Below, piece after piece: positions 1-10,364 of a stretch of DNA of 64,000 nucleotides. The notes beneath the pieces were generated by a model. It was given only the letters and a program-made list of their open reading frames with translations, was not told the DNA's origin and made no database searches. Position 1 is the first letter of the stretch; every line of letters starts with the position of its first letter. Position numbers and translations under genes: made by a program. Origin of the DNA: Niebla homalea (lineage: Eukaryota; Ascomycota; Lecanoromycetes; Lecanorales; Ramalinaceae); NCBI GenBank assembly GCA_019925105.1, contig JAHGAU010000016.1, forward strand, positions 868,001-932,000, read 5' to 3'.

Positions 1-1449
1 TTGTTGCGTTCGAAGATGGTAGACTATCAAGCCTATAAGCTCATACTGTTGCCCTATCGTGGAGACGTGACAATGAGATTGTGGAAGAGGACGCTTGCGA
101 TCCTGTAATATCAAGGTCACTATAACCGTTCGAGAAGGTACCCATCATATGGGCGATGCTGGTTGCATCGCTCTTCGTCTTGGTGAGTCAATGCCTCAAT
201 GTGTATGTTTTTACGGACGATCCATTCAGTCCGGCCGCTGATTCATCTTCGAGCAAGCTACAAAAAAAAAGGAAAAGTTGCGATCCGGCCGTTCAAAAGA
301 TCGCTTTGGTAAAGATGACGCGGATGATGAAATAATCTCACTCTCTGTACGACCAGGAACCCCGAGGTTAGCTTGCTTCTTCACAAGTAATCCAGAAATT
401 CGATTACCAGGTGAGCTTCTGCTGGATAGAATCATTTTGACGATACCGGGATCTCCGTCTGCAAAGGCTGGAGAGTAACGCTAGTGGACTTAGGCGGCTG
501 TTGGATTATCTCCGAGAAACTTCACATTTTCATCCTCACCCTGCTCATGACCACTCATGGCACTCATTACAAGCAGTCGCGCTTTTCTTGTACGAGATTG
601 ATATGTACTCATCTATCGGGCAAATGTGCCAGGTGTACGTTCATTATACCGAGGTGCTTATGCTCGTTGTTGTCCGAAGTCATGCATTATTGGCAATCAC
701 GAAAGCCAAATGCTTGCTGTTTGCTGTTCTATAATGCAACGCAGAACAATCAAATTCCTCTCAAAAAGATTGCTTTTCTCATACCAGCCAAAGCTGTCAA
801 AAGATCACGATGTGACTACAAGGTAGGACAGATTATTTTTGCTACATGGCCAGATGTTGCTTCACTATTTGGCTGCGCTCCAAGCCGGCATCTTCGGCTT
901 TTGCCCACGCTCGAGACATCAGGACGAAGTATTTTTGCTTTCATTATTGCGAAAATTGCCTCTGGCGCATGACGTGAGGCTATACCTGACTGTCTTGGTT
1001 ATAAATAAGCGCCTTTGCGCGACTCTGGCCCCAAGCAATAGGCACGTGCGCCCCACTAGGAGAGAAACATTTCCCTTGGATCAACCGAACAGGGACAAAA
1101 TTGATCCGGAACAATTTCAGCCTCGTGAGGTTATTTCGAGACTTTCAACGTCACTTTTACCCTTCGCAGAAAGAGGCTCGCCCCTATGTCTTGACGGGTC
1201 TTGCGGATCCTCTGCGATGCGATTTGTTGCGAGGCGCCACGCGCAAACGAGTGATGGGGTTGATCCGGTTGTTGACAAATCCACCTCATGAGTCCGACGC
1301 AGGCACACAAGAATGGATGAACATAAGATGCCCAAAGTCTGCTCTCTAGAGCGTGCACCACGTTTGACTCGTCCTCCACCAAGTCACAAGCCACGCTTAC
1401 CCAGAGATCCTCCGTCTTGCCCAATTGACCACCACCTAACCAATCCAAC
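1..1449. other. Intergenic, no supported gene
   Basis: Several short overlapping open frames occur on both strands, but none shows a recognisable domain, splice pattern or signal peptide. A TATAAATA stretch lies at about 1000-1007, too far from the next start (1450) to assign with confidence. The last 80 bases before 1450 are rich in C and T, as is common in fungal 5' leaders. Confidence 0.5.
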
Positions 1450-2052
1450 ATGCTCTCCCCCATCGCCCTCCCCACCCTTCTGCTTCTCACTCCCGCCCTA
1501 CTCACGCACGCCCTCCCCTCGGGCTACTCCAACGTCGCCTCCTCCTCCTCCACCGGACCCAAACCACCCCCACAATGCTACGTCCAATCCGCCCGGCAAC
1601 GCGCCCCACTGACATCCTGCCTCGCCGCCCTCTCCCTCTTCCCTAACACCACGCTCACCAAGACTACCCACTCCCCCAACACAAACGAGCTCACCACAAC
1701 CATCGGCAACGACTCCACCATCTTCACCTCCCAGCTCGACCGATATCCGCACCACGACGGCCTCCCCCGCGTCGATCTGCCCCTCTCCAAGGTGTCGGGC
1801 AACTGCAACGTCACCCTCAGCCTGACCGAGGAGGACAAGGGCTTCATGGCGAGCTGGCGCGCCGTGAAGAATGAGACCAAGGCCGAGATCGAAGGGTGTA
1901 AGTTGCAGTACAGTGAGGGCATCTTCACGACAGGTGGGGTCTTCAATGTGACGGGTGGTGCGGCGGCGGCGACGGAAAAGAAGCCCGGATTGTTGCGGGT
2001 GCAGGTGCAGTTGTTTGAGCCGACGACGAGTCAGGGGACGCCGGCGCCGTAG
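1450..2052 (+). CDS. Small secreted protein, uncharacterised
   Basis: An intronless frame of 200 residues. The N-terminus is a clear signal peptide: a short start, a leucine-rich core (residues 5-18) and a likely cleavage after Thr-His-Ala. The mature part has four cysteines (about residues 43, 57, 120 and 151) and several N-glycosylation sequons (for example Asn-Asp-Ser, Asn-Val-Thr, Asn-Glu-Thr). The pattern of an N-terminal Cys pair, a Leu-Pro-Leu then Gly-Asn-Cys segment, a Ser-Trp-Arg helix and a late Gly-Gly stretch resembles a widespread unnamed family of fungal secreted proteins, judged from memory. Codons are GC rich with C in third positions, which supports real coding. The function is unknown; an extracellular or effector-like role is only inferred. 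Confidence 0.75.
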   Translation: MLSPIALPTLLLLTPALLTHALPSGYSNVASSSSTGPKPPPQCYVQSARQRAPLTSCLAALSLFPNTTLTKTTHSPNTNELTTTIGNDSTIFTSQLDRYPHHDGLPRVDLPLSKVSGNCNVTLSLTEEDKGFMASWRAVKNETKAEIEGCKLQYSEGIFTTGGVFNVTGGAAAATEKKPGLLRVQVQLFEPTTSQGTPAP

Positions 2053-2975
2053 GTTTGTAATGGGTGGAAGCCAGGGGGGAAGGTGGGGGGCTGCGGCGCG
2101 GAGCGACGGCTACAGGTGGTGTTGGGGGAATGGTGCTATCTTATGGTGTTTCTTAAAGCTGAGTTATAGTGTATACATATTGAGCATACGATCCTGAAGC
2201 AAAAGTGTCCTACCGTGCTTGAGATTCCTTCCTTTTTTTCCTTCTTCTTTTCAAAATCCACTGAATGCGAGGCTTCGCAAAGCTCACGACTACTACTGAC
2301 GATGTACTACACGAGTGAGGTTCGATGTATTGCAAGGCTCAGGATGCGCCATGGATATCACGTGAAGAGCCTCATCCCCTTTGTGTTTTCAACGCCAAGA
2401 CCTGCTCAGAATGGCTAGAGAAAAATTTCGACAAAAGTCTCTTTACCATTCTTGGAAGTGACAATGGAAGGACTTTGAGGTATTCGGTGGCATATCGAAA
2501 TCTGTTCCTTTCGACCTCAATGCGAATGGGCTCTGCCAGGGGCCAGTCAGTCTGAGCTGAACATTATCTTCCAGAGGATGCGGCAAGCTCTTAATGCCAC
2601 TTTTCAAGGAAGCTGTAAAGCAGGAAGAGAATCGAGAGATTGAGGGGGCGGGCGCCACAAGGTGATATTCGGGAGAACAAGAAGACACGCTGATTGAACT
2701 CAAGAATTAGTGTCGGGAAAGGTCAATTTCTTCGATGAACGGCAAAAATTGATTCATGAACAGCTTCCCAGCCAAAAACAACCAAACATAAGTTTACAAG
2801 GTTGCAAGCCAACAGCAAATCTGGATGACAGGCCTCTGATTTCAGCTCAGCTGCGACCCGCTCCTCCCCATTCCATGCTAGCAGTTCTTTCGGCCCCACA
2901 AAGCTACCAAGCATTCTGGCAAGAGAAATCTTGCACCTTCCCTTGTAATTCGATCACCACACGCGCACGCAACAT
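2053..2975. other. Intergenic, 3' regions
   Basis: This lies between the secreted-protein stop and the H2A.Z stop, so it holds the convergent 3' ends. Short open frames exist on both strands but look random. Nothing else was seen. Confidence 0.5.
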
Positions 2976-3716
2976 CTAAGCCTCTTTTCCTTTCTTCTTT
3001 TGTTCTACCTTGAGCAGCAGCGCTCTGTTGATATGTGGCAGCACACCACCGAAGGCGATTGTGGCGCGAATCAGGGCGTCCAGCTCTTCATCACCGCGAA
3101 TAGCGAGTTGGAGATGGCGAGGCGTGATACGCTTGACTTTGAGATCTTTTGCGGCATTACCAGCAAGTTCGAGAACTTCGGCAGTCAGGTATTCAAGGAC
3201 GGCTGTCACGTAGACAGCGGCTGTGTAAATGAGGCGCGTCAGTATAGGTTCAGTTACTAGGGATGCAGATGGAGAGTGTAGATGCATAAGTACCCTTGGC
3301 GCCAACGCGCATCTTGTTTTGTGTGTTGTTCTTGAGGAAACGCTTGACACGACCGCAAGGGAACTATGTCATTGGTCAGCAACAGGTCGCCGAAACAAGC
3401 CAAGCACGGTCGGCCGATTCAACGAAGAGACGGAGAGATCGATCAGCAAATTGCTTGCACCTTGCTCGCGTCTGCGCATGACGTTGAGCAGACAAGACCA
3501 AGGCCAAGGCAGGCGATGCTTGATCCTTTTGTAGGCAACAAAGCGCCGCTCCACTCCATTTCCTGACGCGTCCATTGCATTGATCTTATTGCGCGACCAC
3601 AAAGGCGACTTTCATCTCACCTGAAGACCAGCTTTGGCCGAGTGCGACTTCTGACTCTTTCCTGTTGCCTCTTTTGGCCCAGCCTTTCCCCCGGTTTTGC
3701 CTTTCCCTCCTGCCAT
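2976..3716 (-). CDS. HTZ1: Histone variant H2A.Z
   Basis: Three exons on the minus strand: 3716-3621, 3363-3294 and 3220-2976, joined by GT-AG introns with matching phase, give 136 residues. The start is fixed by Met-Ala-Gly-Gly-Lys followed by a lysine-rich tail. The body has the histone fold, including the segment Phe-Pro-Cys-Gly-Arg-Val and the acidic-patch region Gly-Asp-Glu-Glu-Leu-Asp. The Gly-Gly-Val-Leu-Pro-His motif near the C-terminus is the H2A.Z form and separates it from canonical H2A. H2A.Z replaces H2A in nucleosomes near promoters and is deposited by SWR1-type remodellers, which contain the RVB2 ATPase encoded at 33.3 kb. The C-terminus ends in a lysine-rich tail. The gene appears intact. 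Confidence 0.96.
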
Positions 3717-4601
3717 TCCGCGTGTAGGGTCTTATTGACGCTTGTGTTTGGTTTGGATGAAGCTCAAGGTACTAAGAAAGCTTGGACACGAGTTTGACTT
3801 GGAAACGTGAAAGCGTGGTGGATTTATCGATGTTGCAAAGTATTCGTGACAAGGAGATGGCGGATGGAGCGAAATCGAAGGCGCGTGCGATTCATAACAT
3901 TGAGAGGAATGGCCCGGGACCGGACCGTCGTTACTCCTAGCGTGCTCATGTTGGCTTGGCATCAGAAACACTGGGATCTGGCTTTCGATGGGTGAGAGGA
4001 GGCTCGCAATATCTTTTGAATGCGAGTGAATTTGTTGCGTCGCTGTCATCGAGCCAACTTCAGTTCCTCAAGGTATCTCACAGCATCTCCATCGAAGGAC
4101 GAAATGCTGGTGCATCAAAGCAGCGATAGCGAATTGGCGCCCCTCCAAGCTTCATGCAGGAGGCCGTTTTCGTCGGGGCGGTGTCTCAAACATGATCTGA
4201 CCAACCTGGTAGATATCAATACAGAAGTCCGACAAGTATGGGGCGCTGAACCCAAAGGTTAAGTTGATGAAGTCTGTGATGCGAGATCAAATCGATGAGA
4301 GAAACGCCTCGAGCATTTCACGCTAACAAACAGACTACCGAAGATAAGCCGATGCAAGGGGCAACAACCCTCGCTGGCTTTGTAATTTGGCTCGTTGGGA
4401 GCATCTGGTCATACAGCAGGTCACCGAATTGATGGTCATTTGCGAAAGTGTAGATTTATTAGAGAAGTAAGCCACCAGAACGCCAGCGTGAGTTGATTAC
4501 TAGAAGCCTTCGTCAAAGAACCATTCGCCAAACCTTTCATCTCGTTGTAAAAGGGGGATTTCTACTTTCCGTTCCCCGCTCCCAGCATACTCTTGAGCAA
4601 A
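3717..4601. other. Intergenic upstream of HTZ1
   Basis: The block includes the HTZ1 promoter. Short frames on both strands are not convincing. Nothing else was identified. Confidence 0.4.
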
Positions 4602-4736
4602 TCAGTCAGCGTCGGCCCTCCATCTGGACAACAATTGGACGTGGGCGGTGACTTCCTCCAAAGCCTTAAAATATGCGATCTCCCGTTCCGTCCACCGACG
4701 ATAGTCTCCTTCCTCCCCTGATGAAAAGTGATGGCC
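4602..4736 (-). pseudogene. Exon-like fragment related to the gene at 4.8-5.5 kb
   Basis: An open minus-strand segment of about 45 codons without its own ATG. Its core, Glu-Arg-Glu-Ile-Ala-Tyr-Phe-Lys-Ala-Leu, followed by Thr-Ala-His-Val-Gln-Leu-Leu, matches the segment Glu-Ser-Glu-Thr-Ala-Tyr-Leu-Lys-Ala-Leu, followed by Thr-Ala-Gln-Val-Arg-Leu-Leu, in the plus-strand gene at about 5300-5373. It ends at a TGA and its upstream frame is closed at 4739-4737. It may be an eroded inverted copy or an exon of a second family member. Other frames here are also open on both strands, so this is tentative. Confidence 0.3.
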
Positions 4737-4788
4737 TCAACGACCATTTATCGACACCAAATCTCGCGCTGGCAGGACTGATGTGCAG

Positions 4789-5495
4789 AATATTCCGAAT
4801 GCTCGAAAATTCTTGCTGACGAGAGTAGTCACTTCGTCAGCGCTGAGGTCTCCGCTGAAAGCATCTTACTGGCAGGTGATACACGTAACAATTTTTCGTC
4901 GGCTGAATGATATGAGCTCCTCAGTATCTCGGAATACAAGCATGAGAAATGACCCGAGTCTGAGGAACGCTTGAGTATTTAACACTCGCCTGGCGGTATG
5001 AAGGCGGTCTGTGCCCGCTTCGGTATTCGTTCCCCGCTATAGGCTCTCCGATAGGCTCGGCGCTACCACACATATTAGTCCTCAGAAGCTGGGCGACGGA
5101 TGATGAAACCCAAGACCTGTTCGAGAGATCCAGGCATGTATCGCAGACTTGTTCGAAGTCATCGGCCGACTCAAGGTCAGAGATTCTTCGCTTCCTGGAA
5201 AAAGAATTTTGCAGGCAGTCCGAGGACGTCCGCTCTGCGCTAGACACCTTCGTTGCAAGCTTCAAGAATCTGCGCTGGATTCCACGATGGATGAAGGAGC
5301 TTTGGACGGAAAGCGAGACCGCATATTTGAAAGCGCTCGACAGGATCACAGCTCAAGTCCGGTTGCTATTCAGGTGAAAGAAGGACACTGCATGGTTTCT
5401 GACGGCGTACTGTGAGGGTGACATCATGGAGGGTGCTGGAGAACAGGAACGCAGGCAGATTGTTTGCTGAGTGGATCTTTTTCGAGACCGCATGA
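4789..5495 (+). CDS. Uncharacterised spliced gene, 5' end unresolved
   Basis: Three exons fit in phase: about 4789-4875, 4965-5373 and 5417-5495, ending at TGA. Introns run GTGATA to TCTGAG and GTGAAA to TGTGAG; the second is only 43 bases but has a CTGAC branch-like site. The readable part is about 190 residues. It contains Trp-Arg-Tyr-Glu-Gly-Gly-Leu, then a helical, charged stretch with Arg-Phe-Leu-Glu-Lys-Glu, then Trp-Ile-Pro-Arg-Trp-Met-Lys-Glu-Leu-Trp, and ends in Trp-Ile-Phe-Phe-Glu-Thr-Ala. There is no good ATG in the first exon, so one or more 5' exons are missing or the gene is broken. I do not recognise the family. It converges with ARPC3, whose stop is at 5616. Confidence 0.5.
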
Positions 5496-5615
5496 TTGTT
5501 GCACGAGTTTGGCGTTTGCAGTATATTCTCCAATCAACGACCGGAAAGATAACCTGCGCCCTCGGTGCGAGGCATTCAAAGATGGCAAGGAACAGGATGT
5601 TACCAAATCAAAATT

Positions 5616-6496
5616 TTATAATGACTTTCCCATGAATCTACGTTTAGTGAAGCTGAGCCACCACTGCAAATATTTGTAAGCTCACATATCAGCCTCACAT
5701 TATGAACACTTTACCTTTGATGGCGTTGGGCCAGCGGCATAAACCCTGGCAAGCAGCCTTATCGCCAGCTCTTGTCTCACCTGTGATAGATATCTAGAAA
5801 CGAACACTCATCAAATCAGTGCTCTTGCTAATAAGGCTTTCCAACTTACTGCCTAAGCGTCTCCGCGTCTTGCCTGTCTCTTGGTGCCTCAAAGGCTTGA
5901 TTGAGCGGGAAGCTCGCATCGCCAGGTATCGAGAATTGGTCCAACGCAGTGTTCAACAGTGCCTAATACGCGTGGATTCAGCCCAATGTGCCCCTGTATC
6001 TTGACCATCCCAGTATGTTGCATACCTTTTCTGCATCCTTCTTGCCCATAGAAGGCTTGATCTTGCCCAGACATTCACTCAAGAACAATATCCCATAAAT
6101 CAGCAGCCTGTCTGCAGGACCTTTGATTTCGAAATTGCGGAAGAACGTATTGGCGCGGAAGAGGGAAATGACTTCATCTAGAGGGTCGTAGGATTCACTC
6201 TCAGGGTCCACAAGGAGATCGGACTCCCCTCGCGGGAGAGCGGGCAGGGTGTATGCGGGGCCACGGGTTTTTGTTCGAAGGGGGAGGAGCGCGAAATTGC
6301 CTGTTGCTTTTGTCAGATTTACGCCTGTATTACGCCTGGAGAAGGAGGTTTCCTAGGCATTTGGAAGCATCCACATAGATGGATGACGTACCAATCAGTC
6401 GTACGTCCTGGTCCTGTAGGAAGATGGAGTGATATGCCTGGGTGGATTTAGCCAACCACGGAAGCCAGACGGCCATCTGACATTTCTCACAGGCAT
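5616..6496 (-). CDS. ARC18: Arp2/3 complex subunit 3 (p21)
   Basis: Six exons: 6496-6491, 6437-6392, 6300-6026, 5962-5850, 5793-5715 and 5663-5616, all with GT-AG borders and correct phase, give 188 residues. The first exon codes only Met-Pro, then the protein continues Ala-Tyr-His-Ser as in other ARPC3 proteins. Further family marks are Thr-Arg-Gly-Pro-Ala-Tyr, Leu-Phe-Arg-Ala-Asn-Thr-Phe-Phe-Arg-Asn-Phe, Gly-Pro-Ala-Asp-Arg-Leu-Leu, and the C-terminus Trp-Trp-Leu-Ser-Phe with Phe-Met-Gly-Lys-Ser-Leu. ARPC3 bridges Arp3 to the rest of the Arp2/3 complex, which nucleates branched actin at endocytic patches. It is divergently transcribed from RFC3. The two-codon first exon is easily missed by gene finders. 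Confidence 0.95.
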
Positions 6497-6812
6497 ATTA
6501 GCCGATTTTCTGGACCTATGAGTGCCCGTTAACACAATCCGAGGGCAGTCTTGACCAGCGATGTTGAAGAGTTTCAATGCTCGTAGGGTAACGTATGTTG
6601 TACAATAGTATCCACCGATAGTGACGCGTATTTAAAGGCTCATCCACGCATATTTGAGACCGGGTGTGGGGGCTAGAACTACCTGTCAAACGCGCCAGAG
6701 CAGCAAGGCGCGACTTCCGCGTCTACTTCCCCTTCAGGGATATGTACTTCTATATCTAATTGTGAAGGAGTTTTGTAGCCTTCCCAGCACTTGCAAGAGC
6801 ACGGATCTTAAG
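6497..6812. promoter_or_regulatory. Divergent promoter ARPC3 / RFC3 with MluI cell-cycle box
   Basis: A 316-base gap between two start codons facing apart. It contains an exact ACGCGT (6624-6629), the core bound by MBF-type cell-cycle factors in yeasts, followed at once by a TATTTAAA stretch. A further AAACGCGCC lies at about 6688-6696. The box fits S-phase control of RFC3. That function is inferred, and ARPC3 need not share it. Confidence 0.5.
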
Positions 6813-8206
6813 ATGTCGGATTACGAAGATGATATGGATGTTGATGGACCAAAGAAGGATGAGGCCATTACCTTCACTTCCGACAATACCAATGCCAAAG
6901 GCAAGAGAAGTGCTGCAAATCTACCTGTAGAAGCAGAAGACAATCTGCCATGGTATGTATCATCTACCTCAGTCCGCAAATTGAACTGACTGGTGCAAGG
7001 GTGGAGAAGTACAGGCCCGAGACCCTTGACGACGTGTCTGGCCACCAAGATATCCTTGCTACCATCAACAAATTCGTGGATTCAAATGTCAATGGAGCCT
7101 CCGCCGCCGGCAAACCTAAAGCTGACACGTTCCTAGCGCCTGCCCCATCTCCTCCTGTACGGACCGCCCGGTACAGGCAAGACCTCAACAATCCTTGCAC
7201 TAGCCCGACGAATCTACGGCAATAGGAACATGCGCCAAATGGTGTTAGAGCTGAATGCCAGTGATGATCGTGGCATCGACGTGGTCCGGGAGCAGATCAA
7301 AACTTTCGCCAGTATGTGAGAGGCTGTTGCAGCATGTGCCGTATTCTGAAACCGCTCCGCGTAGGCACCAAGCAGATCTTCTATTCTGCGCCCAAGACGG
7401 GCGACACACCATCCTTAGGGAGCTTCAAGCTCATCGTGCTGGACGAAGCCGATGCCATGACTGCCGTGGCACAGATGGCGCTCAGAAGAATAATGGAAAA
7501 GTACACAGCAAACACTCGATTTTGCGTGATTGCAAATTATACCCACAAGCTGTCTCCAGCATTGCTATCAAGATGCACGAGATTCCGATTCAGCCCGCTC
7601 AAGGAGGCTGACATTCGGCAATTGGTCGATCTTGTCATTGAAAAGGAGGAGGTCAAAATTCAAGCTGATGCCGTTGACAGTCTTGTGAGACTGAGCAAAG
7701 GTGACATGCGCAGGGCTCTTAACGTCCTTCAGGCGTGTCATGCTAGCAGTATGTTGATCCATTCGCGAAGCCCTTATCGCAGGCAGCTAAGCTTGAAGCT
7801 TCTAGGCACGCCTCTCCAGATCAAGGGACAACCGCTGCCAAAGAACCCTAACAGAGAGATGATCACCAATGATACGATCTACGACTGCATAGCTGCTCCG
7901 CATCCCGCTGATATTCAGCTCATTAGAGAGACACTGATACAGAACCCGGACGTGACATCATGTCTCAATACCATCAATATGTTGAAGGCTGGAAGAGGTC
8001 TTGCCCTCGCTGACATACTAACAGCTCTTGGTGAAGAGCTTTCGAAGCTCACTGTTCCGCCGCAGACCCGAGTTGCTTGGTTGCAAGGCCTCGCAGAGAT
8101 TGAATATAGACTCAGCGGAGGTGGCAGTGAAGTCATGCAGACTGGAGGCCTGGTGGGAGTAGTAAGGCAAGGGGTCGATTTGATGGAGCACGGAGGCACC
8201 CGGTGA
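6813..8206 (+). CDS. RFC3: Replication factor C subunit 3 (clamp loader)
   Basis: Five exons: 6813-6952, 7000-7087, 7137-7311, 7365-7748 and 7806-8206, giving 395 residues. An acidic N-terminus is followed by Trp-Val-Glu-Lys-Tyr-Arg-Pro. Walker A is Gly-Pro-Pro-Gly-Thr-Gly-Lys-Thr (residues 85-92) and Walker B is Leu-Asp-Glu-Ala-Asp (160-164). The Ser-Arg-Cys arginine-finger motif follows in Leu-Ser-Arg-Cys-Thr-Arg-Phe. The C-terminal collar ends in Glu-Ile-Glu-Tyr-Arg-Leu-Ser-Gly-Gly. It matches yeast Rfc3 / human RFC5, one of four small subunits that load PCNA onto primed DNA. The second intron uses GTCAAT as its donor, less usual than the others, but is required to join Asp-Ser-Asn to Arg-Leu-Pro-His. 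The start is the first ATG in frame. Confidence 0.95.
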
Positions 8207-8824
8207 TCGATGGGTGCTGATGTAGGAACATCCAGCCCTGATCCCATGACTCTGGATGCATCCCGTGGCCTCTTGCTCACATTTTACACCACAATCTGAC
8301 CCATTAGAAAAATGGACGAGGTGGCCTTGGATGCTTCAACAACAGAGACCCTCCAAATCGCCCCCGTTATTACGGCAGGCAGAGCACAAGCTGACTAGCA
8401 ATCACGTGTGACGCACAAAGCCTGCGTCAGACAATCGGGCCCGCAGTGGGACCTTTCAAGTTAGGGTTCTCAAGCCTTTATGGATTTAATGAAGGGATCG
8501 GAAGAGATGGACTGATCTATGGCAACTTTGGAAGCATTAGAAAGCCCACGAATACTCAACTTGCATTGTATATAGGGGTAAGACAGTTGAACCGTACCAA
8601 CGATACCATACTAACGATGTTTGCCAGGCTCTATACAATATACATCCAAATTGAATAATGCAGAAATGGGAGAGAGTGTGCAGCCAACGCTAGGAACCAT
8701 TCCTTTCGTCTTTCCCCCAGGCTCTTCAAAGCTCCAGCCATCAACATATCGCAACCTTCTCACAATCCTTCCCCGACTCAAGCCAGTCATGCTGCCAACG
8801 ACTCTCATACCCTCTTGGATCCCA
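8207..8824. other. Intergenic, convergent 3' ends
   Basis: This lies between the RFC3 stop and the stop of the secreted gene on the other strand. No supported feature was seen. Confidence 0.5.
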
Positions 8825-9632
8825 TCAGACTCTTCCAAGGAAATAGGTCGTCACATTTTCATCTTCCAGATGACCCTGGTTGAGATAATTCTCAATGTAA
8901 GTAATAGCAGTCGCATAGTCATCCCCATTGCCCACGCCACTAGTCAAAGGAGTCAGCATTATCTCGTGGAAGCAAAAAGAATGGAGAGAAAGAGGTAAAC
9001 ATACCGCTGCGCCTTGTAAAACCCGGCATCCCCCAATTTGCTGATCTGCTCGTGTTGGCAAGTGATTGCGAGTGCATCGTTCTTACTGCGTCGTTTAAAG
9101 AATATTAGCTCTCCACTTTTCTTGCACCAAGGTATTCAAGTCTATAAGAGCGAGGGGGGATATGTGAGAGAGAGAAAAGAGAGAAATAGAACGAGATCGG
9201 AAAAACTCACTTCAACTCCCCCCCCCTCACCGCCCCAGCCGCCTCATCCTCGCCCCCGAACTCCACGCACTCCTGCCGGATGGTGCCCCAATTGTTCTTG
9301 AACAACCCGTAGTTGGCCGCATCGCCCGTCTTGCAGCACGACCCGTCGGCGTTGACGTCCCCCACCGGGTAAGCCGCAGCATCCATCGGGCAGCCCGTCT
9401 CCAGCATGGCGATGGCGAGGTCCTGCGCCGTCGCGCCCTGGGCGCGCAGAGCCTGTTTCCGCGCGGCCACGGAGGGGCAGGTGAAGGGCGCGCAGGGCCC
9501 GGGGTTGTTGGCGTCGTTGAGCTTGCAGTGGTCCACGCCTGTGAAGTCGGAGGTGGTGGGGGCGGGAGCGGCGTTGATGATGGAAGGGGAGAGGTGGGGG
9601 AGGAGGAGGAGGGGGAGCATGCGGGGCAGCAT
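8825..9632 (-). CDS. Secreted lysozyme-fold enzyme, GH134-like (putative beta-1,4-mannanase)
   Basis: Three exons, 9632-9211, 9085-9005 and 8939-8825, join in phase to give 205 residues. The N-terminus is a signal peptide with a Leu-rich core, cleaved near Ala-Ala-Pro-Ala. The mature protein has Ala-Gln-Asp-Leu-Ala-Ile-Ala-Met-Leu-Glu-Thr (Glu78), then Tyr-Pro-Val-Gly-Asp (Asp92), then Asp-Ala-Ala-Asn-Tyr-Gly-Leu-Phe and Asn-Asn-Trp. From memory this matches fungal GH134 mannanases, in which a Glu and an Asp about 12-14 residues apart are the catalytic acids. The His-Glu-Gln segment in exon 2 and the C-terminal Tyr-Phe-Leu-Gly-Arg-Val also fit. Nine cysteines suggest disulfides. A wider lysozyme-like secreted family cannot be excluded. 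A broken paralogue lies at 26.9-27.9 kb. Confidence 0.6.
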
Positions 9633-10364
9633 TTCTTGCTTTATGGATGATGGGGATGGAGTGGGAGTGCTTGGGGTGCTGGGAATGGGGGTTGGAGTGG
9701 AGGGTTTGATTGGATCTGCCTGTGTTGAGATTGTTGGACGGGTATGGGGAGTTGTTGATTGTGAGAGAGTGTGTGTTAAAGCTGATGCTGGGTCGTTGGC
9801 TGGGAAGTGGAGGCGACAGCCTTCTTTATATAGAGCCATGTTGGTTTGGTGAGGGAGCAGCGGCGGTACGGCAGTAGTGGGCAATGGTGCATGATTTTGC
9901 TTTCTGGAGATGTTGTGATATCATCATCTTCGCAAGGGAAGTCGCTGCCGTGCTTCTCGAACAAACGGAGCATGGGAATGTGCTCCTTAAAACGTCATCA
10001 GCTGATCGCTCAGATACGGAATTACTATTGTTGGGCAGCGAAGGGCCAATGGCAGTACATTGCCGATATATCAGCACACCCTCAGCGAGCCGGTTGGTCA
10101 CACCCTCCTATCCCGAAATGCGGGCTACCCCTTTGTCGGAGCCATGTAACATGGTAGCAAATGCCTAGGGGGATGAAGGAATAAAGCTGTGGGGATGCCG
10201 TCATCCTCATCTGGCGGGCTGTTGACACGGTCGGACAGGCACACCATGGCATGGGTACGGACGGTCCGAGGCCCACACTCCACTGACAAAAGGTCCATGA
10301 TTGGGGTCATGACAAAGAGCGAGATGAAAATTTGCTGTAATGTGGAAAGCTTGGACGGTTTTTT
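9633..10364. other. Upstream region of the GH134-like gene
   Basis: The minus strand just upstream of 9632 is rich in C, A and T over about 200 bases, as expected for a fungal 5' leader, and reads open without looking like protein (Thr, Pro and Ser runs). Nothing else was identified. Confidence 0.4.

Noticed and set aside
484..972. 162-codon plus-strand open frame near the left end
   Set aside because: Cys-, Ser- and Leu-rich with no domain, competing overlapping frames, no signal peptide and no splice support.
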